Origin: Salipiger pallidus
Lineage (GTDB): Bacteria > Pseudomonadota > Alphaproteobacteria > Rhodobacterales > Rhodobacteraceae
Direction: 5' to 3'
Assembly: GCF_014643635.1 (NCBI RefSeq)
Contig: NZ_BMJV01000003.1
Coordinates: forward strand, 62,001 to 126,000
DNA: 64,000 nt
The translations under genes were made by a program, and so were the position numbers. The notes below the pieces were generated by a model. It searched no databases. It was not told where the DNA came from and worked only from the letters and a program-made list of their open reading frames with translations. Of this stretch, positions 30,139-39,118 are shown in pieces. Each line of letters starts with the position of its first letter. Position 1 is the stretch's first letter.

Positions 30139-30167
30139 GGGCGGGGATTTCCCCGCCCTTTCCTTTT
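30139..30167 (+). terminator. Terminator between ctpA and rppH
   Basis: GGGCGGGG, loop attt, CCCCGCCC then TTTCCTTTT, 8 nt after the ctpA stop. Some read-through into rppH (start 30182) is likely. Confidence 0.8.
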
Positions 30168-30181
30168 CCGACGAGGCTTCG

Positions 30182-30679
30182 ATGACCAAACCCCTGCTGA
30201 GTGCCGAAGAGATTGCCGCGCTGCCCTACCGCCCCTGCGTGGGCGTCGTGCTGGCCAATGCCGAGGGCAAGGTGTTCGTGGGCCAGCGCATCGACAGCGA
30301 GGTGCCCGCCTGGCAGATGCCGCAGGGCGGCGTCGACGAGGGCGAGGATGCCCGCACCGCAGCCCTGCGCGAGCTCTGGGAAGAAACCGGCGTGACCTCG
30401 GACCTCGTGACCGTCGAGGCGGAAACAGACGAGTGGTTCACCTATGATCTGCCCGACAACCTCGTGGGGCGGATCTGGAAGGGCAAATACCGCGGGCAGG
30501 AACAGAAGTGGTTCCTGCTGCGCTTTGCGGGCAACGATGAGCAGGTGGACATCGCGACCAGCCACCCCGAGTTCTCGGTCTGGCGCTGGCTGCCCATGGA
30601 CGAGGTGGTCGAACAGATCGTGCCCTTCAAGCGCGCGGTCTACAAGCAGGTCCTGAAAGCCTTCGCTGACAAACTCTGA
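30182..30679 (+). CDS. rppH: RNA pyrophosphohydrolase (Nudix)
   Basis: 165 aa. Nudix box [20 protein letters not shown] followed by TGV matches G-x5-E-x7-R-E-x2-E-E-x-G. The start [13 protein letters not shown] and the downstream YDLPDNL...[17 protein letters not shown] signature are those of RppH, which converts 5'-triphosphate mRNA ends to monophosphate and triggers decay. IWKGKYRGQ separates it from generic Nudix proteins. Confidence 0.94.
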   Translation: MTKPLLSAEEIAALPYRPCVGVVLANAEGKVFVGQRIDSEVPAWQMPQGGVDEGEDARTAALRELWEETGVTSDLVTVEAETDEWFTYDLPDNLVGRIWKGKYRGQEQKWFLLRFAGNDEQVDIATSHPEFSVWRWLPMDEVVEQIVPFKRAVYKQVLKAFADKL

Positions 30680-31303
30680 ACGACGGCTGCAGCTGCTCTT
30701 TCCTACACTCGCCGTGTGGTACGCTCCGCCTCAGGGCATTGCCGTGCCAGCGCTCCTTGAACGTTCTTGCAAGGGACGGGGTGGCTAGCGACACGCCGGA
30801 GACTGCTGTGGGTGGGCTTTGCCCCTTCACGTCAAATCCGGCGTCTCGCGGCCTGCCGCTAACGCGCTTTCCCAACCTGCGCCATGATGAATGAGGCGGT
30901 GCGCTCGCTGGCGCAATCACGGACTGACCAAGGGTCGAGATGGCTCAGGGAGCCGGGCTTTACCGGTATTTTCTAAGCCCCATGCTTCGTCGGGGCTAAC
31001 CTGTGAACCTTAGATTGCGAACGTTTGAAAGGTCGCAGGGGCCCTTCCTTGCCTGCCCCAAAGCGTGACGAAGGCACATCTAGATCCATCGGACCATCAA
31101 CCCGAATGTCATCGAGGTTCGAGATGTGGCAGGGGGCTCTGCCCCCGTCTCCTGCGGAGACTCCCCCGGCGTATTTTCAAAGAGACGAAGAGCAGGCCGC
31201 GCCCGGGCACCTGCCGAAGGACGCCCTGTTTCCTCTTGCCGAAAATATCCCCGCCGGAGGCAGGCCCGGCAGTCGGACCGGGTGCCGAGTGGGGCAAGGG
31301 CAC
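30680..31303. other. 624-bp non-coding interval with an inverted pair of repeat elements
   Basis: No supported gene. A hairpin AGCCCC...GGGGCT lies at 30976-30998. At 31161-31260 two copies of the recurrent TATTTTC-AAAGAG element face each other (separate entry). The region is long for this gene-dense genome. Confidence 0.6.
31161..31260. repeat. Recurrent intergenic element, two inverted copies (2 and 3)
   Basis: Forward copy CCCCCGGCGTATTTTCAAAG with AGACGAAG at 31163-31190. On the opposite strand, facing it, CCGGCGGGGATATTTTCGGC with AAGAGGAAAC at 31228-31258. An adjoining GGGGGCTCTGCCCCC hairpin starts near 31132. This layout is the familiar GC-hairpin plus TATTTT-purine tail that recurs in Rhodobacteraceae intergenic DNA. 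Confidence 0.65.
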
Positions 31304-32572
31304 TCAGCGCAGGGCGTTCAGCACTCGCAGAGAGGCATAGCCATCCGGCACCATGTCGCGGCTTTCCTGATAGCCACGCACGGCGGCGATGGTAAGGGGG
31401 CCGATCCGCCCGTCGAGACCCTTGGGATCGAAGCCCACGTCTTGCAGCCGCTCCTGCAGCTCTAGCCGTTCGTCCAGCGTCAGGGCGCGGTCCTCGCGGG
31501 GCCACTCGGCCTGGATCGCAGGGCCGCCGAGGATACGGTCACCAAGGTGGCCGACCCCGATCACGTAGGCATCGGCGGTGTTGTAGCTTTCGATGACCGA
31601 GAAGTTCTCGAAGATCATGAAGGCCGCGCCCTCGTGCCCGCCGGGTAAGAGGAGCGAGGCGGGTCCATGATCCGGCACCGGATCCCCGGACATGTCGGTG
31701 ACGCCGAGCGCCTCCCAGTCCGTCCCTTGCTTTTCGATCTCACGGTCTGCGAGCGTGTAGTCGAAACCGTCCGGAAGGCGCACTTCCACGCCCCAGGGCT
31801 GACCCTTGGTCCAGCCGTTTTCCGCCAGGTAATTGGCAGCCGAGGCCAGCGCGTCGGCAGGATCGTCGGACCAGATGTCGCGCTTGCCGTCGCCTGTCCA
31901 GTCCACCGCGAGGGAAAGGAAGGACGACGGCATGAACTGCGTGTGCCCCATGGCCCCGGCCCAGGACCCGCGCATGTGCGCAGCGTCAGTGTCGCCGTTC
32001 TGCAGGATGGTCAGCGCGTCGATCAGCTGGCCTTCGAAGAAGGCGCCGCGCCGGCCGTCATAGGCCAGCGTCGCGAGCGAGCGGATCACCGGATCTGAGC
32101 CGCGGAAGGTGCCGAAGGCGCTTTCCAGTCCCCAGATCGCCACCACCGCTTGCTTGTCGACGTTATAGTGGTCCTCGATGCGCTGCAGCAGCTCAGCATG
32201 CTCAGCCAGCGCCTCCTTGCCGGCCTTGATGCGGGCGTCCGAGGCGGCACTGTCGAGATACTCCCAGACCGTCTTGGTGAATTCGTTCTGGTTGCGGTCA
32301 CGCTTGATGACCGCCGGATCGTATTCCACCCCGGAGAAGGCCGCATCGAGCACGTCGTCCCGGATGCCCTGTTCGGCGGCGCGGCTGCGGAAGGCGGCGA
32401 CCCAGTCGATGAACCCGTCCGGACCCTTCACGTCGCTGTCCGCCGGCGGCAGATCGCCTTGCGTCGACAGCACCGGGCGCGCCTCGGGTCGGGTGGATGT
32501 GTTCGGGGCCTCGGCCTGCGCCATTGTGGCGGTGCAGGCGACGAGGGCGATGCTCAGGATCCGCGTTCTCAT
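31304..32572 (-). CDS. Lytic murein transglycosylase, MltB family
   Basis: 422 aa. Signal peptide MRTRILSIALVACTATMAQA (end AQA). SLT_2 domain with catalytic glutamate in AIWGLESAFGTFRG and the GHTQFMPSSF motif. The C-terminal peptidoglycan-binding domain (about residues 360-420) reads LQDVGFDPKGLDGRIGPLT and IAAVRGYQ. It cleaves glycan strands to 1,6-anhydromuropeptides in the periplasm. Not a lipoprotein: no lipobox cysteine after the signal. Confidence 0.93.
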   Translation of the reverse strand: MRTRILSIALVACTATMAQAEAPNTSTRPEARPVLSTQGDLPPADSDVKGPDGFIDWVAAFRSRAAEQGIRDDVLDAAFSGVEYDPAVIKRDRNQNEFTKTVWEYLDSAASDARIKAGKEALAEHAELLQRIEDHYNVDKQAVVAIWGLESAFGTFRGSDPVIRSLATLAYDGRRGAFFEGQLIDALTILQNGDTDAAHMRGSWAGAMGHTQFMPSSFLSLAVDWTGDGKRDIWSDDPADALASAANYLAENGWTKGQPWGVEVRLPDGFDYTLADREIEKQGTDWEALGVTDMSGDPVPDHGPASLLLPGGHEGAAFMIFENFSVIESYNTADAYVIGVGHLGDRILGGPAIQAEWPREDRALTLDERLELQERLQDVGFDPKGLDGRIGPLTIAAVRGYQESRDMVPDGYASLRVLNALR

Positions 32573-32679
32573 GCCGGGTTCTCCCTTATGATGCCTCGGG
32601 GCGCAAACTACAGCCTGAGCGCCCCGCTGCGAAGGGGGATCGCGCGCGGCGGCGGAGTCCCGCCCGCCACTTCGGCTCG

Positions 32680-34977
32680 CTACTTGGACCGACGCTGGCG
32701 GGTGACCTTGCGCTTGGCCTTGGCATCCTTGCGCTTCGCCGCGTTCTCCTTGCGGCGGGGTGGTCCGGAGGGTTTGCCCCGCTTGCCGCCCGGACGGCGC
32801 GAGGGCCGGCCCGTGCCGCGCCCTTCGGGCATCTTGGCATCCTCGAGTTCGATCAGTTCGAGCCCGATGCCGCCGGTGACGGGCACCGCCTCGGCAAGCC
32901 GCACCTTTACCCGCTGGCCAAGGCCGATCACGATGCCGGTGTCGGAGCCCATGAGGGTGCCCGCCTCGCGGTCGAAGTGGAAATACTCGTTGCCTATGTT
33001 GCGGATCGGCACGAGCCCGTCAGCCCCGGTTTCGTCCATGCGTACGAACAGGCCGAACTTGGCGATGCCGCTGATCCGCCCGCCGAACTCCGCGCCGATG
33101 CGGTCGGCAAGATAGGCGGCAAGGTAGCGGTCCGTGGTGTCGCGTTCGGCCATCATCGACCGCCGCTCGGTGTCCGAGATGTGCTGGCCGGTCTGTTCCA
33201 GCCGCTCGATCTCGCCCTCGGTGAGGCCATCGTCGCCCCAGCCATGGGCCGAGATCAGCCCGCGGTGGACGATCAGGTCGGAATAGCGCCGGATCGGCGA
33301 GGTGAAATGGGCGTAATCCTTCAGCGCGAGGCCGAAGTGACCGAAGTTCTTGGGGCCGTAATAGGCCTGCGTCATCGACCGCAGCGTGGCCAGGTTGATC
33401 AGCTCGGCTTCGTCCCGGCCCGCCGCGTCATGCAGCAGCTTGTTGAGATGCGCAGTCTTGAGCACCTGCCCCTTGGCCAGCGACAGCCCGGCGGCATCGG
33501 CGGTCTCGCGCAGTGCCTCGAGCTTGTCCTGCGGCGGCTCCTCGTGGACACGGAACAGCAGGGGGGTGCGCTTGGCGATGAGGGTTTCGGCGGCGGCCAC
33601 GTTGGCCAGCACCATGAACTCCTCGATCAGCTTGTGAGCATCGAGCCGTTCCGAGAACTGCACCGAGGTCACCTTGCCCTCGTCCGAGAGCACGATCTTG
33701 CGCTCGGGCAGGTCGAGATCCAGCGGCTGGCGCCTCTCGCGGGCCGCGCGCAGGGCCTCGTAGGCGGCGTAGAGCGGTTTGATGACCGGCTCCAGAAGCG
33801 GGTCGGTGGCGTCGTCGAGGGTGCCGTCCATGGCCGCCTGCACCTGCTGGTAGCTCAGCGAGGCGGGCGAGCGCATGAGGGCGCGGACGAACTTGTGGCT
33901 CTTCTTATTACCTTCGGCATCGAGCACCATGCGCACGGCGATACAGGCGCGCGGCACGCCTTCGTGCAGCGAACACAGATCGCCCGACAGCCGGTCGGGC
34001 AGCATCGGCACGACGCGATCGGGGAAGTAGCTCGAGTTGCCGCGCTTGCGGGCTTCGATGTCCAGCTTGGATCCGGGCCGCACGTAATGGGCGACGTCGG
34101 CGATGGCGACCCAGACCACGTGGCCGCCCTCGTTGCCGGGATCCTCGTCCGCCTCTGCATAGACCGCATCGTCATGGTCGCGGGCATCGGAGGGGTCGAT
34201 GGTGACCAGCGGCAGCTCGCGCAGATCCGTTCGGCCCTTGAGGCCCGCGGGCTTCATCGCGTCGGCCTCGGCCAGCACATCGGCGGGGAAGTCGTCAGGG
34301 ATGCCGTGCTGGTGGATGGCGATGAGCGATACCGCCTTCGCCTCGGACGGATCGCCCAGGCGTTCGGTGATGCGCGCCTTCGGCCTGCCCATGCGGCCCT
34401 TGGGGCCTGCCTGTTCGGCCTCGACCAGTTCGCCGTCCTGCGCGCCATGGGTGGCATCGGGGCCGACGATCCATTCCTTGTCCGACCCCTTGTCGATGGG
34501 CAGGATGCGGCCGCCCTCGGCGCCCTTGCGGAAGATGCCCACCACCCTGAGCGCGGTCTGGCCGATCCGGCGGATCAGCCGCGCTTCGTAGTTGTGGCTG
34601 TCCTCGTGCACCACCTGCAGCTTGGCAAGGATGCGATCACCCGGTCCAAGCGTGGCATCGGTGGCGCGTGGAACATAGAGCACCACGGGCTCCACGCCTT
34701 CGCCATGCCATTCGAGCGGCTTTGCAAAGAGATCGCCGTTCTCGTCCGGCGCTTCGATCTGCAGCACGGTGACGGGGGGCAGCCGGTCCGGGTCGCGGTA
34801 GGTCTTCTTGCGTTTCTCGAGATGACCCTCGTCCTCGAGTTCTTTGAGAACCCGCTTGAGGTCGATGCGGGCAGCCCCCTTGATGCCGAATGCCTTGGCA
34901 ATGTCGCGCTTGGAGGTGAGGGTCGGGTTCGCGGAGATCCAGTCGAGGACGTCCGCCTTGGTCGGCAATTTGCTCAT
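32680..34977 (-). CDS. rnr: Ribonuclease R
   Basis: 765 aa. N-terminal winged helix (LDWISANPTLTSKRDIAKAF), cold-shock domains, RNB catalytic domain with acidic motif TIDPSDARDHDDAVYAE (three consecutive Asp ligands), S1 domain near the C terminus (FGLFVRMDETGADGLVPI) and a Lys/Arg-rich tail (about residues 725-765). It is a processive 3'-5' exoribonuclease able to degrade structured RNA. No partner gene is coupled to it here. Confidence 0.96.
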   Translation of the reverse strand: MSKLPTKADVLDWISANPTLTSKRDIAKAFGIKGAARIDLKRVLKELEDEGHLEKRKKTYRDPDRLPPVTVLQIEAPDENGDLFAKPLEWHGEGVEPVVLYVPRATDATLGPGDRILAKLQVVHEDSHNYEARLIRRIGQTALRVVGIFRKGAEGGRILPIDKGSDKEWIVGPDATHGAQDGELVEAEQAGPKGRMGRPKARITERLGDPSEAKAVSLIAIHQHGIPDDFPADVLAEADAMKPAGLKGRTDLRELPLVTIDPSDARDHDDAVYAEADEDPGNEGGHVVWVAIADVAHYVRPGSKLDIEARKRGNSSYFPDRVVPMLPDRLSGDLCSLHEGVPRACIAVRMVLDAEGNKKSHKFVRALMRSPASLSYQQVQAAMDGTLDDATDPLLEPVIKPLYAAYEALRAARERRQPLDLDLPERKIVLSDEGKVTSVQFSERLDAHKLIEEFMVLANVAAAETLIAKRTPLLFRVHEEPPQDKLEALRETADAAGLSLAKGQVLKTAHLNKLLHDAAGRDEAELINLATLRSMTQAYYGPKNFGHFGLALKDYAHFTSPIRRYSDLIVHRGLISAHGWGDDGLTEGEIERLEQTGQHISDTERRSMMAERDTTDRYLAAYLADRIGAEFGGRISGIAKFGLFVRMDETGADGLVPIRNIGNEYFHFDREAGTLMGSDTGIVIGLGQRVKVRLAEAVPVTGGIGLELIELEDAKMPEGRGTGRPSRRPGGKRGKPSGPPRRKENAAKRKDAKAKRKVTRQRRSK

Positions 34978-35255
34978 GTCTACGCCGTATCACGCCACCG
35001 CGACGCCGTCATGACGAATCGTGCGGTGTTGGCGGGGCTGGTCATGGGGAAAAAGGGACAGACCCGACCGGTCGGCGGGGCAGGGTGGGAGCAGCGGCTG
35101 CGGCTCCGGGCCAGGGTGCGGATCTGCGCCACTGCTGCGGCGGTCGCCGGGGGACCTGATTGGTCGGTCAGGCTGGCTGTCCGGACAATCGTCGGGTCAG
35201 TTGATATGCCCGCCCCGTGAGTGGCAGCTTTAGAGCCGACCCTGAGGCGGACGGC

Positions 35256-35720
35256 TCAGGCCGCCTGCGAGGATCGGTCTTCGGTCAGTATTGCATAGAG
35301 CGTCGCCGGATCGGGATTGGCCCGCAGCTTGGTGCAAAGGGCCGGATCGCGCAGGGTGCGGGATACGAGGGCCAGCGCCTTGAGATGTTCCACCCCGGCA
35401 TCCTCGGGCGCGAACAGTGCAAGCGCGATGTCCACGGGCTGGCGGTCAACTGATTCGAAGTCCACCGGCTTTTCCAGAAGGATGAACACACCGCGCACCT
35501 CGTCGAGGCCCGAAAGGCGCGAGTGCGGCAGCGCGACACCATGGCCCACACCGGTGGGCCCGAGGCTTTCGCGCTCCATCAGTCCCTCGACGACGCGGGG
35601 TGCCGAGAGCTCGTAAGCGCTCTCGGCCAGTTCGGCGATGTCATGCATCAGCCGCTTCTTGCTGCTGGCAGCCGCGACGACCTTGACCGCCTGCGGTTTG
35701 AGTAGTTCCAGAAAGGTCAT
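35256..35720 (-). CDS. ptsN: PTS IIA-like nitrogen regulatory protein
   Basis: 154 aa. EIIA-Ntr fold with phosphorylatable histidine in GVGHGVALPHSRLSGLDEV. It receives phosphate from the NPr/EI-Ntr chain and modulates potassium, nitrogen and envelope responses. ATG 35720 (MTFLELLKPQAVKVV) is the conserved N terminus. The upstream hpf gene is 55 nt away and the lpt genes lie further upstream: the usual lpt-(rpoN)-hpf-ptsN neighbourhood, here without rpoN. Confidence 0.93.
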   Translation of the reverse strand: MTFLELLKPQAVKVVAAASSKKRLMHDIAELAESAYELSAPRVVEGLMERESLGPTGVGHGVALPHSRLSGLDEVRGVFILLEKPVDFESVDRQPVDIALALFAPEDAGVEHLKALALVSRTLRDPALCTKLRANPDPATLYAILTEDRSSQAA

Positions 35721-35775
35721 GGACCGCCTTTCAGTGTCTGCTCTTTGGGGCAAGCCCGTCGCGGTGCCGATCGTC

Positions 35776-36345
35776 TTACGGATCGATCCAGCCGATATTG
35801 CCGTCTTCACGACGGTAAACGACGTTCACGCCATCCTTCTTTTCATTACGGAACACCAGCACGGGCGCGCCGGCAAGCTCCATCTGCATCACGGCCTCGC
35901 CCACGGAGAGAGAGGGAATCTGGGTTTCCATCTCTGCCACGATGATAGGCTGAAGGCTATCGGGCTCCTCGGCACCAGTGTCCGACTCGCCGGCGAGGAT
36001 ATACGAGGACACCCCGAAGAGTTCAACGGGCTGTGACCGGTCCTTGTGGTGATCCTTCAGACGACGCTTGTAGCGACGCAGCTGCTTGTCGATTTTTTCG
36101 GAGGCTCCCTGGAAGGCGGCGTAGATCTCGGTCGCCTTGTCCTTGGCCGTGCAGTTCAGGCCGGTGGACAGGTGGACCGTGACTTCGCAGACATATTCAT
36201 GCGCACTTTTGGAAAAGGTCACCTGGGCGTCGGTGGGTCTGTTCGAATACTTGTCGAAGATGACGCCCATCTCGTTCTTGACGTGCGTCTGAAGCGCTTC
36301 GCCAATGTCGATCTGCTTACCCGTGATCTGATAGCGCATTTTCAT
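35776..36345 (-). CDS. hpf: Ribosome hibernation promoting factor, long form
   Basis: 189 aa. The N-terminal HPF/YfiA domain (MRYQITGKQIDIGEAL, CEVTVHLSTGLNCTAKD, KIDKQLRRYKRRLKDH) is joined to the C-terminal dimerisation domain ending PVLVFRNEKKDGVNVVYRR. Long HPF joins ribosomes into inactive 100S dimers in stationary phase. Start ATG 36345 is preceded by AGAAGGAATG. The gap of 270 bp to lptB lacks the rpoN gene often found there. Confidence 0.94.
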   Translation of the reverse strand: MKMRYQITGKQIDIGEALQTHVKNEMGVIFDKYSNRPTDAQVTFSKSAHEYVCEVTVHLSTGLNCTAKDKATEIYAAFQGASEKIDKQLRRYKRRLKDHHKDRSQPVELFGVSSYILAGESDTGAEEPDSLQPIIVAEMETQIPSLSVGEAVMQMELAGAPVLVFRNEKKDGVNVVYRREDGNIGWIDP

Positions 36346-36615
36346 TCCTTCTCATCGTTGGATCCGACTTCCACGAATGCCCTCTGGGGCCTTAGGGATG
36401 TGGGGACGGACCGGGGGCGACGCAACCACTTTGCATCCAATGACGTGCCGGCCCTCTCCCTGGGGTGGCGCTTGGTCTGGCATGCAAGATCACGTTGCGT
36501 CATGGGGTATATTTGACGCGAGGAACGCAGAGTCTGTCAATGATCTGTCACAAGGCGAAGCGGGTTGCGGCCTGCCAGCCTGAACGATTGGTAAAGCCGC
36601 GTCGCGGCATGACCA

Positions 36616-37374
36616 TCAGTCGATTCGGAAGTTCTCGCCCAAGTAGACGCGGCGCACGTTCTCGTTCTGGACGACTTCGGCGGGGGTGCCGTGCATCAGC
36701 ACCTTACCGTCGTGCAGGATGTAGGCACGGTCGACGATTTCCAGCGTTTCCCTCACGTTGTGGTCTGTGATGAGCACGCCGATGCCGCGGCTTTTCAGGT
36801 CCGCGACAAGGTGGCGGATATCGCCGACGCTGATCGGGTCGACCCCGGCGAAGGGCTCGTCCAGCAGCAAATAGCGGGGATTGGCGGCAAGGCAGCGGGC
36901 AATCTCGACCCGGCGGCGTTCACCGCCCGACAGGGCAAGCGCCGGAGCCCGGCGCAGGTGCTCGATCGAGAACTCGCCCAGCAGCTCCTCTAACCGTTCA
37001 CGGCGGCGGTGGCCGTCGCCCTCGGCGATGTCGAGCACGGCCGAGATGTTGTCCTCGACCGACAGGCCGCGAAAGATCGACATCTCCTGCGGCAGGTATC
37101 CGATTCCCAGCCGGGCGCGGCGGTACATGGGCAGCCAGGTGGCGTCACGCCCGTCGATGGTGACCTGCCCGCCTTCGGGGTTCACGAGGCCCGCCACGGC
37201 GTAGAAGGTGGTGGTCTTGCCCGACCCGTTGGGACCGAGCAGGGCGACGACCTCGCCCCGGTTGAGGTCGAGCGTCACGTCGCGGATCACCACGCGCTTG
37301 CGGTAGCTCTTGCGCAGGTGGCGAACGCGAAGGCCGCTGTCGCCTTCGGTGCTGGTCGTGTCGGGGCGGGCCAT
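36616..37374 (-). CDS. lptB: LPS export ABC transporter ATP-binding protein
   Basis: 252 aa. Walker A GPNGSGKTT, signature LSGGERRRVEIARCLA, Walker B YLLLDEPFAGVDP and the H-loop VLITDHNVRETL match LptB; the FAGVDP and DHNVRETL segments are particularly characteristic. It drives the LptFG complex that extracts LPS from the inner membrane. It lies 9 nt after lptA. The first residues carry a short Asp/Thr-rich extension (MARPDTTSTEGD). Confidence 0.95.
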   Translation of the reverse strand: MARPDTTSTEGDSGLRVRHLRKSYRKRVVIRDVTLDLNRGEVVALLGPNGSGKTTTFYAVAGLVNPEGGQVTIDGRDATWLPMYRRARLGIGYLPQEMSIFRGLSVEDNISAVLDIAEGDGHRRRERLEELLGEFSIEHLRRAPALALSGGERRRVEIARCLAANPRYLLLDEPFAGVDPISVGDIRHLVADLKSRGIGVLITDHNVRETLEIVDRAYILHDGKVLMHGTPAEVVQNENVRRVYLGENFRID

Positions 37375-37383
37375 GTCGTCTCT

Positions 37384-37887
37384 TTACTGCTGCGCGGCGT
37401 CGTCGCCCTGGTTGAGCACGGTGCGCACCCGACCGGTCATCTCGGCGGTGCCATCCTCGAGGTTGACGACCATCCGCTCGGAGGTCAGCGCGTTGTTGCC
37501 CTGCGTGAGAAGGACGTTGCCGGTCATCACCACGGTGCCGGTGTCGATGCTGTAATCGGCGCGCTCGGCCTCGGCAGCCTCTTCACCGCTGACTAGCGTG
37601 ACACCGCCCGACGCCTCGAGCCGGTCGATGCGGCCTTGGCCTTCGGTATAGATCACCAGCACGCGCGGCGCGGCGAGGCGCATCTCGCCCTGACCGATGA
37701 CCACGTTGCCGGTATAAAGCGCAGTGCCGTCGGATTGGTTGACCTGAAGCTGGTCGGCGGTCACCTCGACGGGCGCGTCGGTGTCCTGCTGCATGCCTCC
37801 GAAAGCGACCTGCGCCCCCTGCGCCAGCAGCGGACCGGAAACGGCAATGAACGCGGCGGTAAGGGCTGCGGTCGTGAAACGAAGCAT
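37384..37887 (-). CDS. lptA: LPS transport periplasmic protein LptA
   Basis: 167 aa. Signal peptide MLRFTTAALTAAFIAVSG, then an OstA-like beta-jellyroll: VEVTADQLQVNQSDGTALYT, GEMRLAAPRVLVIYT and GNVLLTQGNNALTSERMVVN. It bridges LPS across the periplasm between LptC and LptD. It is between lptC and lptB with 12- and 9-nt gaps, so one transcript. Confidence 0.93.
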   Translation of the reverse strand: MLRFTTAALTAAFIAVSGPLLAQGAQVAFGGMQQDTDAPVEVTADQLQVNQSDGTALYTGNVVIGQGEMRLAAPRVLVIYTEGQGRIDRLEASGGVTLVSGEEAAEAERADYSIDTGTVVMTGNVLLTQGNNALTSERMVVNLEDGTAEMTGRVRTVLNQGDDAAQQ

Positions 37888-37899
37888 CTTGTAGCGTCC

Positions 37900-38502
37900 T
37901 CAAGGATCTTTCGGGTCGTATACCAGCTTTACACCGTCCGTGAACAGCAGTTGCACATCATCGCTGGACTCTTCGCCGGTGATCACCAGCCGTCCGGCGG
38001 TGAACTCCCCCGCTGGCCCCTTGCCCGAAACGGGCGCAAGCGTTTCCGCCTCGATCCGGTCCAGAGCAGTGCGCATGCGCTCCGTGGTCATGACATAGCC
38101 GGTGGTGCTGGTGATTTCCACCGCTCCCTCAAGGTCGGCGCTTCGGGTGTTCTCGTCCACCAGCCCCTCCGCCGAACGCAGGGTCACGCGGCTGCCGTCC
38201 GCCATGTCGAGCGCGGCATCGAGGCTGAAGGCGCGGATCCGGTCCAGTGCGCCGTCTACCGGCTCGGCCCGTTCGGCGGTCAGGCGCAACTGGTCCCCTT
38301 TGGCAGTGGTGCCGGCAAAGTTTGGGCCGACGATCTGTTCGCGCCCCGGCGATCCGCTGCCCTGCATGAAAGGCAGGTCGATGGTGGGCTCCGTGCCACG
38401 CGGCAACAGGAACAGCGTCGAGAGCAAGGCAAGCGCTGCCAGCGGCAAAAGCAGTTTCAGCCAACCGACGAACCGGGAATATGTGTCTCCGCGCGGTGCC
38501 AT
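37900..38502 (-). CDS. lptC: LPS export system protein LptC
   Basis: 200 aa. A single N-terminal transmembrane helix (KLLLPLAALALLSTLFLLP) anchors a periplasmic LptC/YrbK domain (ADGSRVTLRSAEGLVDENT; TSTTGYVMTTERMRTALDR). It takes LPS from LptFG and passes it to LptA. ATG 38502 gives a short cytoplasmic segment before the helix. The preceding rnd-like gene begins the same run and ends 1 nt before this start. Confidence 0.9.
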   Translation of the reverse strand: MAPRGDTYSRFVGWLKLLLPLAALALLSTLFLLPRGTEPTIDLPFMQGSGSPGREQIVGPNFAGTTAKGDQLRLTAERAEPVDGALDRIRAFSLDAALDMADGSRVTLRSAEGLVDENTRSADLEGAVEITSTTGYVMTTERMRTALDRIEAETLAPVSGKGPAGEFTAGRLVITGEESSDDVQLLFTDGVKLVYDPKDP

Positions 38503-38503
38503 G

Positions 38504-39118
38504 TCAGGAATGGGCGAAGATGTCAGTGTCAGCCCAACCCTCAAGGTCGAGCATCGCGCGGGTCGGCAGGAAGTCGAAGCAGTGCTGCGCGATCTCCATC
38601 CGGCCTTCGCGGACCAGCATGGCGTTGAGCGCCTCGCGCAGGTGATGCAGGTGAAGGACGTCCGATGCGGCGTAGTCGATCTGTGCCTTGCTCAGCTCGT
38701 CCGCACCCCAGTCGCTGGATTGCTGCTGCTTGGAGATGTCGACACCCAGAAGCTCTTGGGTGATCGCCTTGAGCCCGTGGCGGTCGGTGTAGGTACGCAC
38801 GAGGCGGCTGGCGATCTTGGTGCAGTAGACCGGCGCGGCCAGTGTGCCGAAAGCATGCTGCATGGCGGCAATGTCGAAGCGCCCGAAGTGGAACAGCTTG
38901 AGCACGTCCGGATCGGCCAGAAGGTTGCACAGGTTCGGCGCGTGGGTCTGGCCTCTGGCCACCTGGACCAGATGCGCGTCACCGTCACCGGAAGACAGCT
39001 GGACGACACACAACCGGTCCCTCTGATGGTCGAGGCCCATGGTCTCGCAGTCGATGGCGACGACCGGGCCGAGGTCGAGGCCGTCCGGCAGATCGCCTTT
39101 GTGCAGATGGTTTGCCAT
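38504..39118 (-). CDS. RNase D-like 3'-5' exonuclease (short, DEDDy)
   Basis: 204 aa, about half the length of E. coli RNase D. Exonuclease motifs are intact: ExoI VVAIDCETMGLD (D and E), ExoII within LCNLLADPDVLKLFHFGRFD, and ExoIII YAASDVLHLHHL (Y-x3-D). The HRDC domains of true RNase D are absent. Such short forms are usual upstream of lptC in Rhodobacterales. It probably trims tRNA or other small RNAs. ATG 39118 was chosen over an in-frame ATG six codons upstream by compactness. Confidence 0.9.
   Translation of the reverse strand: MANHLHKGDLPDGLDLGPVVAIDCETMGLDHQRDRLCVVQLSSGDGDAHLVQVARGQTHAPNLCNLLADPDVLKLFHFGRFDIAAMQHAFGTLAAPVYCTKIASRLVRTYTDRHGLKAITQELLGVDISKQQQSSDWGADELSKAQIDYAASDVLHLHHLREALNAMLVREGRMEIAQHCFDFLPTRAMLDLEGWADTDIFAHS

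Noticed and set aside
32497-35220. A 907-codon plus-strand open frame over the rnr gene
   Set aside because: It is the shadow of rnr, whose catalytic motif is intact on the minus strand.
35011-35220. Possible 69-aa plus-strand frame upstream of rnr (MTNRAVLAGLVMGKKG...)
   Set aside because: It is the tail of the rnr-antisense frame; no ribosome binding site and Arg-rich composition.
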